A program made the position numbers and the translations under genes. A stretch of 52,296 nucleotides of DNA, from positions 1-52,296 of the forward strand of contig JAWVFI010000167.1 in the NCBI GenBank assembly GCA_033856235.1, read 5' to 3'. This DNA is from DASXRU01 sp033856235 (GTDB lineage Bacteria; Acidobacteriota; Blastocatellia; Pyrinomonadales; Pyrinomonadaceae). The notes beneath the pieces were generated by a model, which had not been told where the DNA came from, searched no databases, and saw only the letters and a list, made by a program, of their open reading frames with translations. Below are positions 17,478 to 25,835 of this stretch, in pieces (position 1 is the first letter of the stretch; each line of letters begins with the position of its first letter).

Positions 17478-18554
17478 ATGAAAATCAAGTTTCTCGGTAA
17501 GACCCGGTTTCTAAGTACAGTCCTGGGATTGTTGGCTTTGGCGGTGGCCGTTTCGTTCGGCTGCAGCAGCAGCGCTCAGAATTACAGTTTGAGCGCGGTA
17601 GGAACGCCGCCGCAGGCAGGGAACTACAAGATCTCCGGCCCATTTACCCATGACAACCTTTCCGTGTTTCTGGTGCACGGCAAGGACCGCATCAGCGGGC
17701 GCACCTTCCTGACTCTGCAGGAAGCACTAACGCAAAAGAAGGTCATCGTTTATGAAACGCGTTCGGTGAATGAACTGGCGATCGAAAACGTTTCCAGCGA
17801 TGAGGTCTATGTACAGTCGGGCGAAATCGTCAAAGGCGGGCAGCAGGATCGAGCGATCGCCATCGACATGATTGTTCCAGCAAAGTCCGGCAAGATGCCG
17901 ATCGCCGCCTTTTGTGTAGAGCATGGACGTTGGAGCAAGCGCGGCACGGAACAGGTCACCGTCTTCAGCAGTTCGGCCGAAGTAGTGTCCACGCGAGATC
18001 TAAAGCTGGCGGCGAAGAGCGCCAGATCGCAAGGCGCCGTTTGGCAGAACGTAACCGTCGCCCAGGACAAGCTCAGCCAGAACGTTGGCGGGCGCGTGAA
18101 TGGAGCAGCGTCTGAATCAAGCCTGCAGTTGGCCCTGGAAAACAAGGCGGTGCAGAAGAGCGCCGATGAGTACATCAAAGCGTTGTCCGGAGTCGTCAAT
18201 GGGCAGGACGATGTTATCGGTTACGCGTTTGCGATTAACGGCAAGGTGAATAGCGCGGATGTGTACGCTTCCAGCGGTCTCTTCAAGAAACTATGGCCGA
18301 AGCTACTGAAGGCGAGCGCCGTCGAAGCAATCGCCGAATTCAACAAGAACGCGAAGTTCACCCCGGTGCCCAAGGAAGCAGTCAGGAATTTTCTTGACGA
18401 TTCCGAAACTGGCAAGGCCGCGGAGAAATCAGAGGATTTGACGCAACGCATCCAACTGGTTACGCGCGAGTCGCCGGCAAACATCTTCTTTGAGACTCGT
18501 GACCGGGCGCAGAAGGAAGTTTGGCTGCACCGGAATTACATCAAGAAAGACTAA
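17478..18554 (+). CDS. DUF6569/ARPP-1 family lipoprotein
   Basis: A 358-residue exported protein whose signal sequence ends at a likely lipobox (VAVSFGC, Cys29). The body matches the ARPP-1 (DUF6569) domain: FTHDNLSVFLVHGKD, LTLQEALTQKKVIVYETRSVNEL, VQSGEIVKGGQQDRAI and the AFCVEHGRWSKRG motif. The family is found alone or fused in bacteria and is proposed to bind or act on an ADP-ribose- or phosphate-related ligand; the actual activity is not known to me. GGAGGAG at 17463-17469 gives a very strong ribosome binding site. The stop codon touches the long hairpin array at 18555. Confidence 0.85.
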   Translation: MKIKFLGKTRFLSTVLGLLALAVAVSFGCSSSAQNYSLSAVGTPPQAGNYKISGPFTHDNLSVFLVHGKDRISGRTFLTLQEALTQKKVIVYETRSVNELAIENVSSDEVYVQSGEIVKGGQQDRAIAIDMIVPAKSGKMPIAAFCVEHGRWSKRGTEQVTVFSSSAEVVSTRDLKLAAKSARSQGAVWQNVTVAQDKLSQNVGGRVNGAASESSLQLALENKAVQKSADEYIKALSGVVNGQDDVIGYAFAINGKVNSADVYASSGLFKKLWPKLLKASAVEAIAEFNKNAKFTPVPKEAVRNFLDDSETGKAAEKSEDLTQRIQLVTRESPANIFFETRDRAQKEVWLHRNYIKKD

Positions 18555-18706
18555 GGGGCAAAGGGCAAGGGGCAAAGGGCAAGGAGCAAGGGGCAAAGGG
18601 CAAGGAGCAAGGGGCAAAGGGGCAAGGAGCAAGGGGCAAAGAGCAAAGGGTCAAGAAGGTGCGCCATCCCTCTTCGCTCTTTGCCCTCTGCGCTTTGCCC
18701 TTAGCC
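18555..18706. repeat. Long hairpin with degenerate 7-mer arms (family B, locus 1)
   Basis: Bases 18555-18652 are a run of 7-8-mers of the type GGGCAAA and GGAGCAA. Bases 18673-18706 carry the inverted version (CTCTTTGCCC, CGCTTTGCCC). The array fills the whole gap between two convergent genes and abuts both stop codons, so it can fold into a long GC-rich hairpin in either transcript. A second locus lies at 35790-35894. Confidence 0.85.
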
Positions 18707-18709
18707 ACT

Positions 18710-19336
18710 TTAGTGTTGGATCTTGGTCGAATAGAGGATCCCGTACATTGCGTCCTGGTGTTGCGGAAAGCCCTTGCCGCTGCTGGCAAGCATCACGTTC
18801 ACCATTTGCACCTGACCCGCGTATTTACGATAAGCGAGCCACTGTAATCTGCGAATTCCGTCGGGCTTATCTGGATCCGATTCGCGGAACTGCACGCCTT
18901 TCAAACCATCCAGCTCGAGCCATTTCAGCTCATCCACCTCACCATTCTTCGAACGCGTCTTCGCGCCATCATAAAAGGCCTGAATACTGACGTCGGTCGG
19001 AAAAGTTTCGTCCATCGGCGAAATGCTGACGATCAAATTCGCGGCGTCCCCCGAGCCGGGCGAGCGCCACAAGAGCGACTTGGATTCTTTCGTCACTTCT
19101 TTCCAGTTAGCCGGCACTGTCCAGGATATTCCCTGACGGTCCCATTGTGCAGTTTGGCCGTTGGCGATCGCCGCCTGCTGCGCACTGGTAGGGGCTGGCC
19201 GTTCCGCCTCGCCGCCGCTGCTGCTGGCCGGAGAACCTGAAGGTGAATTTGAATTGCCGGCCTTCTTAAATTTCTCGCTCAGATTGCAAAGCGAAAGAGA
19301 GATGGCCAGCGTTATTAAGAGCGGAACCTGTTTCAT
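18710..19336 (-). CDS. Hypothetical lipoprotein
   Basis: A 208-residue protein with a short lipoprotein signal (MKQVPLLITLAISLSLCNL, lipobox LSLC), a Ser/Gly/Pro-rich linker and one folded domain beginning WDRQGISWTVPANWKEV. That opening resembles the PsbP/MOG1-like domains found in many small bacterial lipoproteins, but I do not recognise a characterised family. ATG 19336 is chosen because the signal peptide starts there and GAGG lies just upstream; the open frame continues to 19372. It faces the DUF6569 gene across the family B array. Confidence 0.72.
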   Translation of the reverse strand: MKQVPLLITLAISLSLCNLSEKFKKAGNSNSPSGSPASSSGGEAERPAPTSAQQAAIANGQTAQWDRQGISWTVPANWKEVTKESKSLLWRSPGSGDAANLIVSISPMDETFPTDVSIQAFYDGAKTRSKNGEVDELKWLELDGLKGVQFRESDPDKPDGIRRLQWLAYRKYAGQVQMVNVMLASSGKGFPQHQDAMYGILYSTKIQH

Positions 19337-19420
19337 GTGTGCCTCATTCTTCCTCGTGAACTGGCAGAACACTGCGCCTTCTATGTCAGATTCGTGTCGG
19401 AGTCAAGCGCTTTGAATGTC

Positions 19421-19488
19421 CGGCAAACTTTAGTTTGCCGATTCGAGTTGCGAGTCCGTTGCAGAGTCGACAAACTGAAGTTTGTCGG
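19421..19488. repeat. Family A palindromic repeat, locus 2 (two copies)
   Basis: CGGCAAACT-TT-AGTTTGCCG (19421-19440) and CGACAAACT-GA-AGTTTGTCG (19469-19488) are two perfect 9-bp palindromes 28 bases apart. The stems differ at one paired position (G-C versus A-T in the third pair), so pairing is conserved. They lie between two divergent lipoprotein genes. Confidence 0.8.
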
Positions 19489-19619
19489 ACAGTGGGCGTT
19501 CGCGCTGAGTATCTTTCGTAACCTGCATCGTGCGTGCTATCCTAATCGAGCAACCCCCCTGCCAAATTCAAACAATGTCAGCGACGCGAAAGCGTTTTGC
19601 TTTCAACCGGGAGAGTCCC

Positions 19620-20540
19620 ATGCGAAACAATGTCTCGAAAAATGTCTCGAAAAAAGTTGTCCTTATCGTAACTCTTACCCTGGCGCTAATGCTCGGGGCG
19701 AGCGCGTGTCAGACGGCTACCAACACGAATACAAACACGAACACTGCAAACATCAACGCCACGCCCGCGAATGCAAATCTGGCGGCGACCGACAGCGGGG
19801 CGAAGATTATTACGCGCGAGCCGGATCAATATCGCGCGACCCTGGTGTTCACCGCCACCACCGAAGGCGGAGAAAAAACGATTGGCATTCCCAGCCTCTC
19901 GGCTGAAATTGCGCGGAGCGGCAACGATCGCCGGGTGGCTTTCAAACTTCCGGACGGTTCGGATTTGATCTACATCGATCACGACAACAAGCACTACGTG
20001 ATTGCTCCCAGTCGCAAACAATATGCAGAACTGACTCCGGAATCCACCGGGATGCAGATACAGAAGTTGATGACGCCAGGCCAGTTGGTCGAGCGTTTGG
20101 AAAAACTCAAAGGGGTCGAGCGCGTCGGCGATGAGGAAATAAATGGGCGCAAGGCCGAGAAATACCGCTACGCCACAAGTTCAAATACCAATACCCAGGC
20201 CGGCCAGGTATCGACTCAGGCTTTTGTTTATGTGGATAAGGAAACGGGATTGCCACTGCGCTCAGAGCTGTTTGCCGAAACCAGCGGCGATGTGAAGGGC
20301 GTAAAAGGGGCGCATATTGTGGCCGAGTTTCGCGACATCTCAACGACCGTCGATCCGACGATGTTTGAAGTACCGGCGGGGATGAACAAAGTTACGCCGG
20401 AACAGGTGCGCCAGCAGATTGAAGCGCTGACCAGCACGGTGGCGGCGGTCTTGAAGGCGATGATGAGCAGCATGCAGAGTTCAAATCCGCCAAGTTCCGC
20501 ACCGCCAATGGCGACTGCAACGGCGTCGGCAACGCCCTGA
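19620..20540 (+). CDS. Hypothetical lipoprotein with Asn/Thr linker
   Basis: A 306-residue lipoprotein (VVLIVTLTLALMLGASAC) with an Asn/Thr linker (TNTNTNTNTANIN), a common feature of lipoproteins in this lineage. The body has LolA/LppX-like outer membrane lipoprotein features: long strands such as YRATLVFTATTEGGEKTIG, HYVIAPSRKQYAEL, a KGVERVGDEEINGRKAEKYRY strand pair and VYVDKETGLPLRSELFAE, all typical of proteins that carry a lipid or report on its transfer. The C-terminus is Ser/Pro/Ala-rich. ATG 19620 is preferred because the signal peptide begins there after GGGAGAG; the open frame runs to 19530. Likely co-transcribed with the next gene. Confidence 0.78.
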   Translation: MRNNVSKNVSKKVVLIVTLTLALMLGASACQTATNTNTNTNTANINATPANANLAATDSGAKIITREPDQYRATLVFTATTEGGEKTIGIPSLSAEIARSGNDRRVAFKLPDGSDLIYIDHDNKHYVIAPSRKQYAELTPESTGMQIQKLMTPGQLVERLEKLKGVERVGDEEINGRKAEKYRYATSSNTNTQAGQVSTQAFVYVDKETGLPLRSELFAETSGDVKGVKGAHIVAEFRDISTTVDPTMFEVPAGMNKVTPEQVRQQIEALTSTVAAVLKAMMSSMQSSNPPSSAPPMATATASATP

Positions 20541-20565
20541 GTCCGATAACTGAGGAGCTGTCTGA

Positions 20566-21318
20566 ATGAAATACTTTATTGTGCTGGTGCTCGGATTAAT
20601 AATCGGCGGAGTGCTGGCGATCTTTCTCTTAGGCACGCCGCGCATGCGATCACTTCCGGGTCAGCCACTTGGGCCGCCGGATGCCGGGGGCGATGCTGCG
20701 GGTACTGCACAGGTGGTTCTCAACGATAAGTTCTTCGACGCGTTGTTGGGAACAGTTTTCACTGGACTCGGGCCGCCGCAATTCAAACTGTCGCAGATGT
20801 ATCCGCCGCCCGGCCTGGCGACAATTACCCCGGCAGCGTTACAGGGCGACTGTACCAACGCTCTGACATTGGCGGCTGACGGCAGCAATGTAAAGACCGG
20901 CGTCCGTTTTGCCGCGAACAAAATTACGGCGCCGCTCGCCTTCAGTGGCAGTTATAACCTGCTGGGCAACTGTATGCAGTTCAAGGGCTCAGCCGATACC
21001 GCAGTGACGCTTTCTTTCGACCAGGCCAAACAGACGGTGTATGGGCAGTTGAATATTGAAGGGATGAATCTTGAAGGAGTTCCACCGCTGGCCAATAATT
21101 TTGTGACGGTGTTCGTGCAGAACGCCATTAATGAAAGGCTTAATCCATTCGTCGTGTTGCGCGCGCAGCAACTGGCCCTCAACATGCCGGTCGAAGCTAG
21201 TGGCGGAACTTTAAAAGCGCAGGTGAAGGACGTGCGCGCGGAAGTAGTGGATGGCGCCGTGCGGTTCCACATCACGTATGACTTCACCGCCGAGCGCGGC
21301 GAGGTTAAGAAGGGGTGA
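20566..21318 (+). CDS. Membrane-anchored hypothetical protein, possibly TULIP-like
   Basis: A 250-residue protein with an N-terminal transmembrane anchor (MKYFIVLVLGLIIGGVLAIF) and a periplasmic domain. The domain has VVLNDKFFDALLGTVF, paired long strands (VKTGVRFAANKITAPLAFSG, LSFDQAKQTVYGQLNIEGM) and a helix with NAINERLNPFVVL followed by repeated strands. That order is reminiscent of YceB/DUF1439 or other TULIP lipid-binding folds, but this is a fold guess only. It lies 25 bases after the LolA-like lipoprotein gene, so a role in lipid or lipoprotein handling is plausible. Confidence 0.68.
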   Translation: MKYFIVLVLGLIIGGVLAIFLLGTPRMRSLPGQPLGPPDAGGDAAGTAQVVLNDKFFDALLGTVFTGLGPPQFKLSQMYPPPGLATITPAALQGDCTNALTLAADGSNVKTGVRFAANKITAPLAFSGSYNLLGNCMQFKGSADTAVTLSFDQAKQTVYGQLNIEGMNLEGVPPLANNFVTVFVQNAINERLNPFVVLRAQQLALNMPVEASGGTLKAQVKDVRAEVVDGAVRFHITYDFTAERGEVKKG

Positions 21319-21325
21319 TGGTGCT

Positions 21326-21565
21326 AGCCCGATTTATCGGGCTTTCCCGCGGTTATTAGACCAGCGCTTTTAGCGCTGGTTCGCACGACCGCTGGATTGG
21401 TTAGCGCGCTTCAGCGTGCTTATATGAAACCCGCTCTGGCAGCGGGTTAAAACCCAGGTACCATAAGCCCGCTTAAGCGGGCTTATTGATTTTCATTGGC
21501 GCATTTGCACCAGCCGTAAAACGGCTGACCTAGTAACCCTTCGGGAAAGCCGCGTGAACGCGGCT
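21326..21565. repeat. Nested inverted element: seven hairpins in a 240-bp inverted repeat
   Basis: Seven stem-loops lie end to end: 21326-21343 (AGCCCGAT), 21360-21380 (ACCAGCGCT), 21403-21420 (AGCGCGCT), 21428-21448 (AACCCGCT), 21463-21486 (ATAAGCCCGCTT), 21511-21527 (CAGCCGT) and 21548-21565 (AGCCGCGT). The first three and the last three match each other in inverted order, with shared flanks such as GGCTTTCCCG, while stem sequences differ but stay paired. The element fills the gap between two convergent genes. Confidence 0.85.
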
Positions 21566-21580
21566 CCCGGCAAGAAGCTA

Positions 21581-22045
21581 TCACTCGACCGGCGCATCGC
21601 CCTTCAACGAAACTCCGATCCCGTACCGGTACGCCAGGTCGCCGCCCAGATATCCGGAAATCGAAATCAGGATCACGCCCACCAGGGAGAGCAGAAATGG
21701 AATCGTTAGGCGATGACCGACGATGTCTCCGTTTCGTTCCAGCCGAAAGTAGAGGCTGAGACAAAAGACAATCAGCGCGACAATATTGATTCGCCCGTGC
21801 CAGTTAGCGACTCTCTTCGCCTCGCGATCCTTTATCGCTGCCCAATCAATTATTCCCGGGATCGCCGCCGCTGCCGCGCCCAGGATGCCAGCCGCAATCA
21901 AAAATTTCGCCACAAACAAGAGCTTGAGATTGCGAGAAAAATAGTAGAGCACATCGGCGGCGAACGAAGTGGTCCAGAGCGCGAGCGGAAAAGGAATCAG
22001 CATCGGATGAATAGGATGTCCTCCGATTCGGGCCTTGCTTTCCAT
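21581..22045 (-). CDS. DUF2231 family integral membrane protein
   Basis: A 154-residue protein with four hydrophobic helices. The DUF2231 signature is at the N-terminus (ARIGGHPIHPMLIPFPLALW), followed by the IPGIIDWAAI segment and a His in WHGRINIVAL. The conserved His and Asp residues suggest haem or metal binding in the membrane, but the function of the family is not established. ATG 22045 is preferred because GGGGA sits 6 bases upstream; ATG 22051 is too close to that site, and the open frame to 22129 is unlikely. Confidence 0.85.
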   Translation of the reverse strand: MESKARIGGHPIHPMLIPFPLALWTTSFAADVLYYFSRNLKLLFVAKFLIAAGILGAAAAAIPGIIDWAAIKDREAKRVANWHGRINIVALIVFCLSLYFRLERNGDIVGHRLTIPFLLSLVGVILISISGYLGGDLAYRYGIGVSLKGDAPVE

Positions 22046-22221
22046 AAACATTCCCCTTTCAAGTTGGCAGGGCAGGAGGTCGCAACCGTCAGCTTCAGCG
22101 TTGCTGCTTTCGGCTAAGGGGCCGACCAATTTTGCGAGGGTTTCAACGAGCGCGGCTCATTCTCATGCTGCGGCCAGGTGCCGTCAACCTTTTTGCGGGG
22201 TTCAAGCCGGCCGAAGCCAGC

Positions 22222-24084
22222 TCAGGCTGGATTAGCGCCATCGGCCAGAGACCGCTGGCGTTCAAAGTGATCAGCAATCTCCTGGGCCGTCTTGCGACCG
22301 ACGAAGGGTGTTAGTTCCGCGACGCTGGCCGCTGCCACACGTTGTATCGATCCCAGATTACGTAGCAGACGGGTTTTGCGTTTTTCTCCCACGCCGGGAA
22401 TCTCAGACAGCTCCGAAGAGAAGTCGCGCAACTCGCGTCGCTTGCGATGATAGGTGACCGCATAACGATGCGTTTCGTCGCGAATCATCTGGATCAGACG
22501 AAGGATGGGGGAATGAGAATCCAGATAGATCGGCTCGTGCTCGCGGCCTTTGACCAACAAGTATGACACTTCGTTGTGACGCAGCGGAGGCTTCACCACG
22601 CCGACCATGGGGACGGCTTCCAAATCCAGTTCATGCGTTGCAGCTGCAGCCGCCGCCAGTTGCGCTTTGCCGCCATCGATCAGAATCAGATCCGGCAACG
22701 TTTTTTCTTCGTCCAGCAAACGCCGGTAGCGGCGCAGCACAACCTCTTTCATGGAAGCGACGTCGTTGGCGCCTTCCACCGAACGGATGCGAAACTTGCG
22801 ATAGGCCGAACGGTTCATCTTCCCGTTTTCGCACACCACCATGCCGGCAACGTTGTCCGCGCCCTGGATATGCGAAATGTCGAATGATTCAATCCGCGCG
22901 GGAAAGCGCGGCAGCTCAAGCGTTTCCTGCAAATCTTCCAGCACCAGTTTCATGTCAGGCTTCAACACGCGGAAGCGTTGCTCGAAGGCCAGCTTCGCAT
23001 TCTTCTCAATGAGATCAATCAGGTCGCGCTTTTCGCCTCGCTGCGGCGCCGCGATGTGCACGCGCCGGCCTCTTTGCTTGCTGAGCGCTTTTTCCAGCAG
23101 GGCGCGATCTTCAAAGTCAACCGGCACCAGGATCTCACGCGGTACATAATCGCGAGTGTAATACTGGCCCAGCACGTCGCTGAGAAATTCGGCGGGATCG
23201 AAATTCACAATGGGCAGATCTTCCCAGTAGAACTCCCGGCGGCCGACGATGTGCCCCTCGCGCATGGTGAAGAGTTGCAGCGCCAACATTGGACCTTCGC
23301 GGTAGTAGGCAAAAATGTCCACGTCGCGTTCCGGTGAGGTGGCCATCTTTTGCTGCTCGGCCAGAGCGTTAACGGTCTTGCGCAGGTCGCGATACTTCGC
23401 CGCCATCTCAAAACGCATCTGCTCCGACGCCTGCAGCATGCGCTCTTCCAGTTTGTCGGCCAATTCGGTATTTCTGCCTTCGAGCAACATGCGCACGTCG
23501 CGCACGGCCTCGTGATACTGGTCCGGCGTGCACAGTCCTTTTACGCAGGGCCCGAGACATCGTTTGATGTGATACTCCAGACACGGACGCGGCGCCTTGC
23601 CGTCAATCTCGATATCGCAGGTCCGGAGTTGAAAAGTTCTATTGATGAGATCGATCGTTTTTCGAGCGAGTGAAGCCGGCAGGAAAGGTCCGAAGTAGAG
23701 CGCGCCGTCGCGTTGCAACCGGCGGGTGATAATTACTTTCGGGAACGGCTCATTGATCGTGAGCTTCAGGTGTGGGTATGACTTGTCATCTTTGAGGTTG
23801 AAGTTAAAGCGCGGCTGATGTTTCTTGACCAGCGTCGCCTCCAGGATCAGGGCCTCAACTTCGTTATCGGTGACTATGAAATCGACGTCCGCAATGCGCC
23901 GCACCAGCTCGTCGGTCTTCAAGCCGTAACTGTGGGGCGCGTGCCGCCCGGGCTGAAAATAAGAGCGCACCCGATGGCGCAGGTTCTTGGCCTTGCCGAT
24001 GTACAGCACTTTTCCCGCCGCGTCCTTGTGCAGGTAAACACCCGGAGAAAGCGGGATTTCTTTGAGTTTTTCGTCTAAAGTCAC
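22222..24084 (-). CDS. uvrC: Excinuclease ABC subunit C
   Basis: A 620-residue nucleotide excision repair nuclease that makes the incisions on both sides of a lesion bound by UvrAB. Domains in order: GIY-YIG endonuclease (about 10-90, GVYLHKDAAGKVLYIGKAKN), a UVR motif that binds UvrB (about 195-230, QMRFEMAAKYRDLR), a UvrC-specific RNase H-like nuclease (about 370-530, IESFDISHIQG and LILIDGGKAQL) and a C-terminal helix-hairpin-helix pair (about 555-612, EIPGVGEKRKTRLL and FVGRKTAQEIADHF). GTG start; the ribosome binding site is weak. The gene stands alone. Confidence 0.96.
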   Translation of the reverse strand: MTLDEKLKEIPLSPGVYLHKDAAGKVLYIGKAKNLRHRVRSYFQPGRHAPHSYGLKTDELVRRIADVDFIVTDNEVEALILEATLVKKHQPRFNFNLKDDKSYPHLKLTINEPFPKVIITRRLQRDGALYFGPFLPASLARKTIDLINRTFQLRTCDIEIDGKAPRPCLEYHIKRCLGPCVKGLCTPDQYHEAVRDVRMLLEGRNTELADKLEERMLQASEQMRFEMAAKYRDLRKTVNALAEQQKMATSPERDVDIFAYYREGPMLALQLFTMREGHIVGRREFYWEDLPIVNFDPAEFLSDVLGQYYTRDYVPREILVPVDFEDRALLEKALSKQRGRRVHIAAPQRGEKRDLIDLIEKNAKLAFEQRFRVLKPDMKLVLEDLQETLELPRFPARIESFDISHIQGADNVAGMVVCENGKMNRSAYRKFRIRSVEGANDVASMKEVVLRRYRRLLDEEKTLPDLILIDGGKAQLAAAAAATHELDLEAVPMVGVVKPPLRHNEVSYLLVKGREHEPIYLDSHSPILRLIQMIRDETHRYAVTYHRKRRELRDFSSELSEIPGVGEKRKTRLLRNLGSIQRVAAASVAELTPFVGRKTAQEIADHFERQRSLADGANPA

Positions 24085-24186
24085 TGGCTTAATATAGGGT
24101 TTTCGGGGGAGACTGTTAACATTCTAACGCACCGACCCATTGATGACCACGGAGGCGAAAAGGTAGGGCGGGAGTGAGCCTGCGGG

Positions 24187-24250
24187 AAACAGGAGCAGTA
24201 AGCAGGAGCAGCAGGCAGTCAAGATCCCCTGTCGCCTGTTCTCTGCCCCC
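24187..24250. repeat. Hairpin with degenerate CAGGAGCA arms, upstream of the PfkB gene
   Basis: Bases 24187-24220 contain repeated CAGGAGCA-like units and 24229-24250 the inverted form (CTGTCGCCTG, TTCTCTGCC). The architecture is that of the 18555 and 28359 arrays but with a different unit. It lies in the leader of the next gene. Confidence 0.6.
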
Positions 24251-24269
24251 GCTTCATTCAGCAACAATC

Positions 24270-25229
24270 ATGCGCTTTCCATTAAACATTTCTGCTCATA
24301 AAGACTTCGACGCGATCGGCTTTGGCTTGAACGCCGTCGATCACCTGATCGTCGTCCCCGAATATCCAGCCTTTGATTCAAAAGTGCGGTTGACGGAGTA
24401 CACGCGCGCCGCCGGCGGGCAGACAGCTTCGGCAATGGTGGCTTTACAACGATTGGGAATGAGTACAGCGTATGCCGGGAGCTTTGGCTCAGACGAGGCT
24501 GGCAGCTTCGGGTTACAAACACTGAAGGATGAAGGTGTAGACATAAAGTTCGCCAGAGTACTGGCCGATACCCACACCCAAGTCGCTTTCATCATCATTG
24601 ATGGTCGCAATGGTGAGCGCACAATTATTTGGGATCGCGACGAGCGTTTGGCCTATGCGAGCGAAGCGGCCCCAATAGAGTTGGCCAGCCGCGGGCGCGT
24701 GCTGCACATGGACGCGCATGATCCGCCGGCCTGCACGCGAATGGCCCAAGCCGCTCGCAATGCCGGAGTTGTCGTCTCGATTGATGTCGATAACATTTAC
24801 GAAGGACTGCCGGACTTGCTGCCGTTGGTTGACTTGTTAATTTCGTCCGCGGAATTTCCGCGGCGGCTCACTGGCATCAGCGATCATCGTGCCTCGCTGG
24901 TGGAGATGAAGTGGCGCTATGGTTGTGCCCTGGTGGGAATGACCCTGGGGCCACGCGGTTCACTGGTTTACTGCGAAGGTCAGTTTATCGAAACCCCCGC
25001 GTTCGCCGCGCCGGGCGGGTGCCGGGACACGACCGGGGCAGGCGATGCGTTTCACGCCGGCTTTCTCTATGGAATGCTTCAGGGCCATGACGTGGAGACA
25101 AGTCTTAAATTGGGAAATGGCGTGGCCGCTTTGAAGTGTCGGGCCCTGGGCGCGCGCACCACGTTGCCGGACGCCGATGAATTGAACGAGTTTATTGCTT
25201 CCGCGATTCGATTTGAGGAGCTAGCCTGA
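24270..25229 (+). CDS. PfkB family carbohydrate kinase
   Basis: A 319-residue ribokinase-fold sugar kinase. The substrate loop AAGGQTASAMVALQRLG lies at about residue 50, and the second PfkB signature DTTGAGDAFHAGFLYG holds the catalytic base D259. The family phosphorylates sugars, nucleosides or similar alcohols with ATP; the substrate is not evident. ATG 24270 gives a normal family N-terminus; the open frame runs upstream into a repeat hairpin and is not credible there. No ribosome binding site is obvious. The stop codon overlaps the start of the FMN reductase gene by 1 base, so the two are coupled. Confidence 0.88.
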   Translation: MRFPLNISAHKDFDAIGFGLNAVDHLIVVPEYPAFDSKVRLTEYTRAAGGQTASAMVALQRLGMSTAYAGSFGSDEAGSFGLQTLKDEGVDIKFARVLADTHTQVAFIIIDGRNGERTIIWDRDERLAYASEAAPIELASRGRVLHMDAHDPPACTRMAQAARNAGVVVSIDVDNIYEGLPDLLPLVDLLISSAEFPRRLTGISDHRASLVEMKWRYGCALVGMTLGPRGSLVYCEGQFIETPAFAAPGGCRDTTGAGDAFHAGFLYGMLQGHDVETSLKLGNGVAALKCRALGARTTLPDADELNEFIASAIRFEELA

Positions 25230-25801
25230 TGGACAAGTTACTACTGCCGGTGCTGCTGGGCACCAACCGCAAGAATCGCAACAGCGTGCGCCCCGCAAAG
25301 TGGTTAGTCGGAGAGATGGAGAAACGTCCAGATATTCAAACAAGGCTGTTCGATGTCAGCGATTTCGCATTGCCGCACGATGATTACGGGCAGGGGCTCA
25401 AGGATCAATTTCCTGAATGGAGAGACACGATCATCAAGGCCGATGGTCTGGTGATTGTGTCGCCCGAGTATAACCACGGCTACCCCGGCTCTTTGAAAGC
25501 GGTGCTCGATTTGCTGCTGAAGGAATACATTCACAAAGCAGTTGGATTTGTCGGCGTGTCCGCCGGCCCGTGGGGTGGCACGCGGGTGATCGAAGCAATG
25601 GTGCCGATGGTGCGAGAGTTAGGTCTGGCGGTTACATTCACTGATCTCAACTTTCCGAAAGTGCAGAACACATTCGACGCGGAAGGAAAGTTATTGGACC
25701 AGGCTTTCGAAAAAAGGGCTGCGGATTTTCTGGATGAACTTGTCTGGATGAGTCGCGCGTTGAAGTGGGGGCGACAAAACGTTCCGTCAAAACATCATTG
25801 A
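25229..25801 (+). CDS. NADPH-dependent FMN reductase family protein
   Basis: A 190-residue flavodoxin-fold oxidoreductase. The phosphate-binding loop is VLLGTNRKNRNSVRPA, and the FMN-contacting signature SPEYNHGYPGSLKAVLDLL is intact. Members reduce flavins, quinones, azo compounds or chromate in the cytosol. Its start codon overlaps the stop of the PfkB kinase gene (TGATG), which indicates translational coupling, although the two functions have no obvious link. Confidence 0.9.
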   Translation: MDKLLLPVLLGTNRKNRNSVRPAKWLVGEMEKRPDIQTRLFDVSDFALPHDDYGQGLKDQFPEWRDTIIKADGLVIVSPEYNHGYPGSLKAVLDLLLKEYIHKAVGFVGVSAGPWGGTRVIEAMVPMVRELGLAVTFTDLNFPKVQNTFDAEGKLLDQAFEKRAADFLDELVWMSRALKWGRQNVPSKHH

Positions 25802-25835
25802 GAGCGGGACCAAAGTCGCAAGCCGAGGAGGAACC

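Noticed and set aside
17449..17481. Ten-codon frame whose stop overlaps the start of the DUF6569 gene (ATGA)
   Set aside because: Its possible ribosome binding site is only 1 base from the start codon, and its words repeat those at the true start, so it is probably a chance duplicate.
18555..18652. CRISPR-like array
   Set aside because: Units are 7-8 bases and contiguous without spacers, and no cas gene is present.
18490..19000. Frames running through the GGGCAAA array
   Set aside because: They are low-complexity translations of the repeat without a ribosome binding site.
21326..21565. Ordinary rho-independent terminators
   Set aside because: The hairpins lack T-runs, number seven and follow an inverted plan, which terminators do not need.
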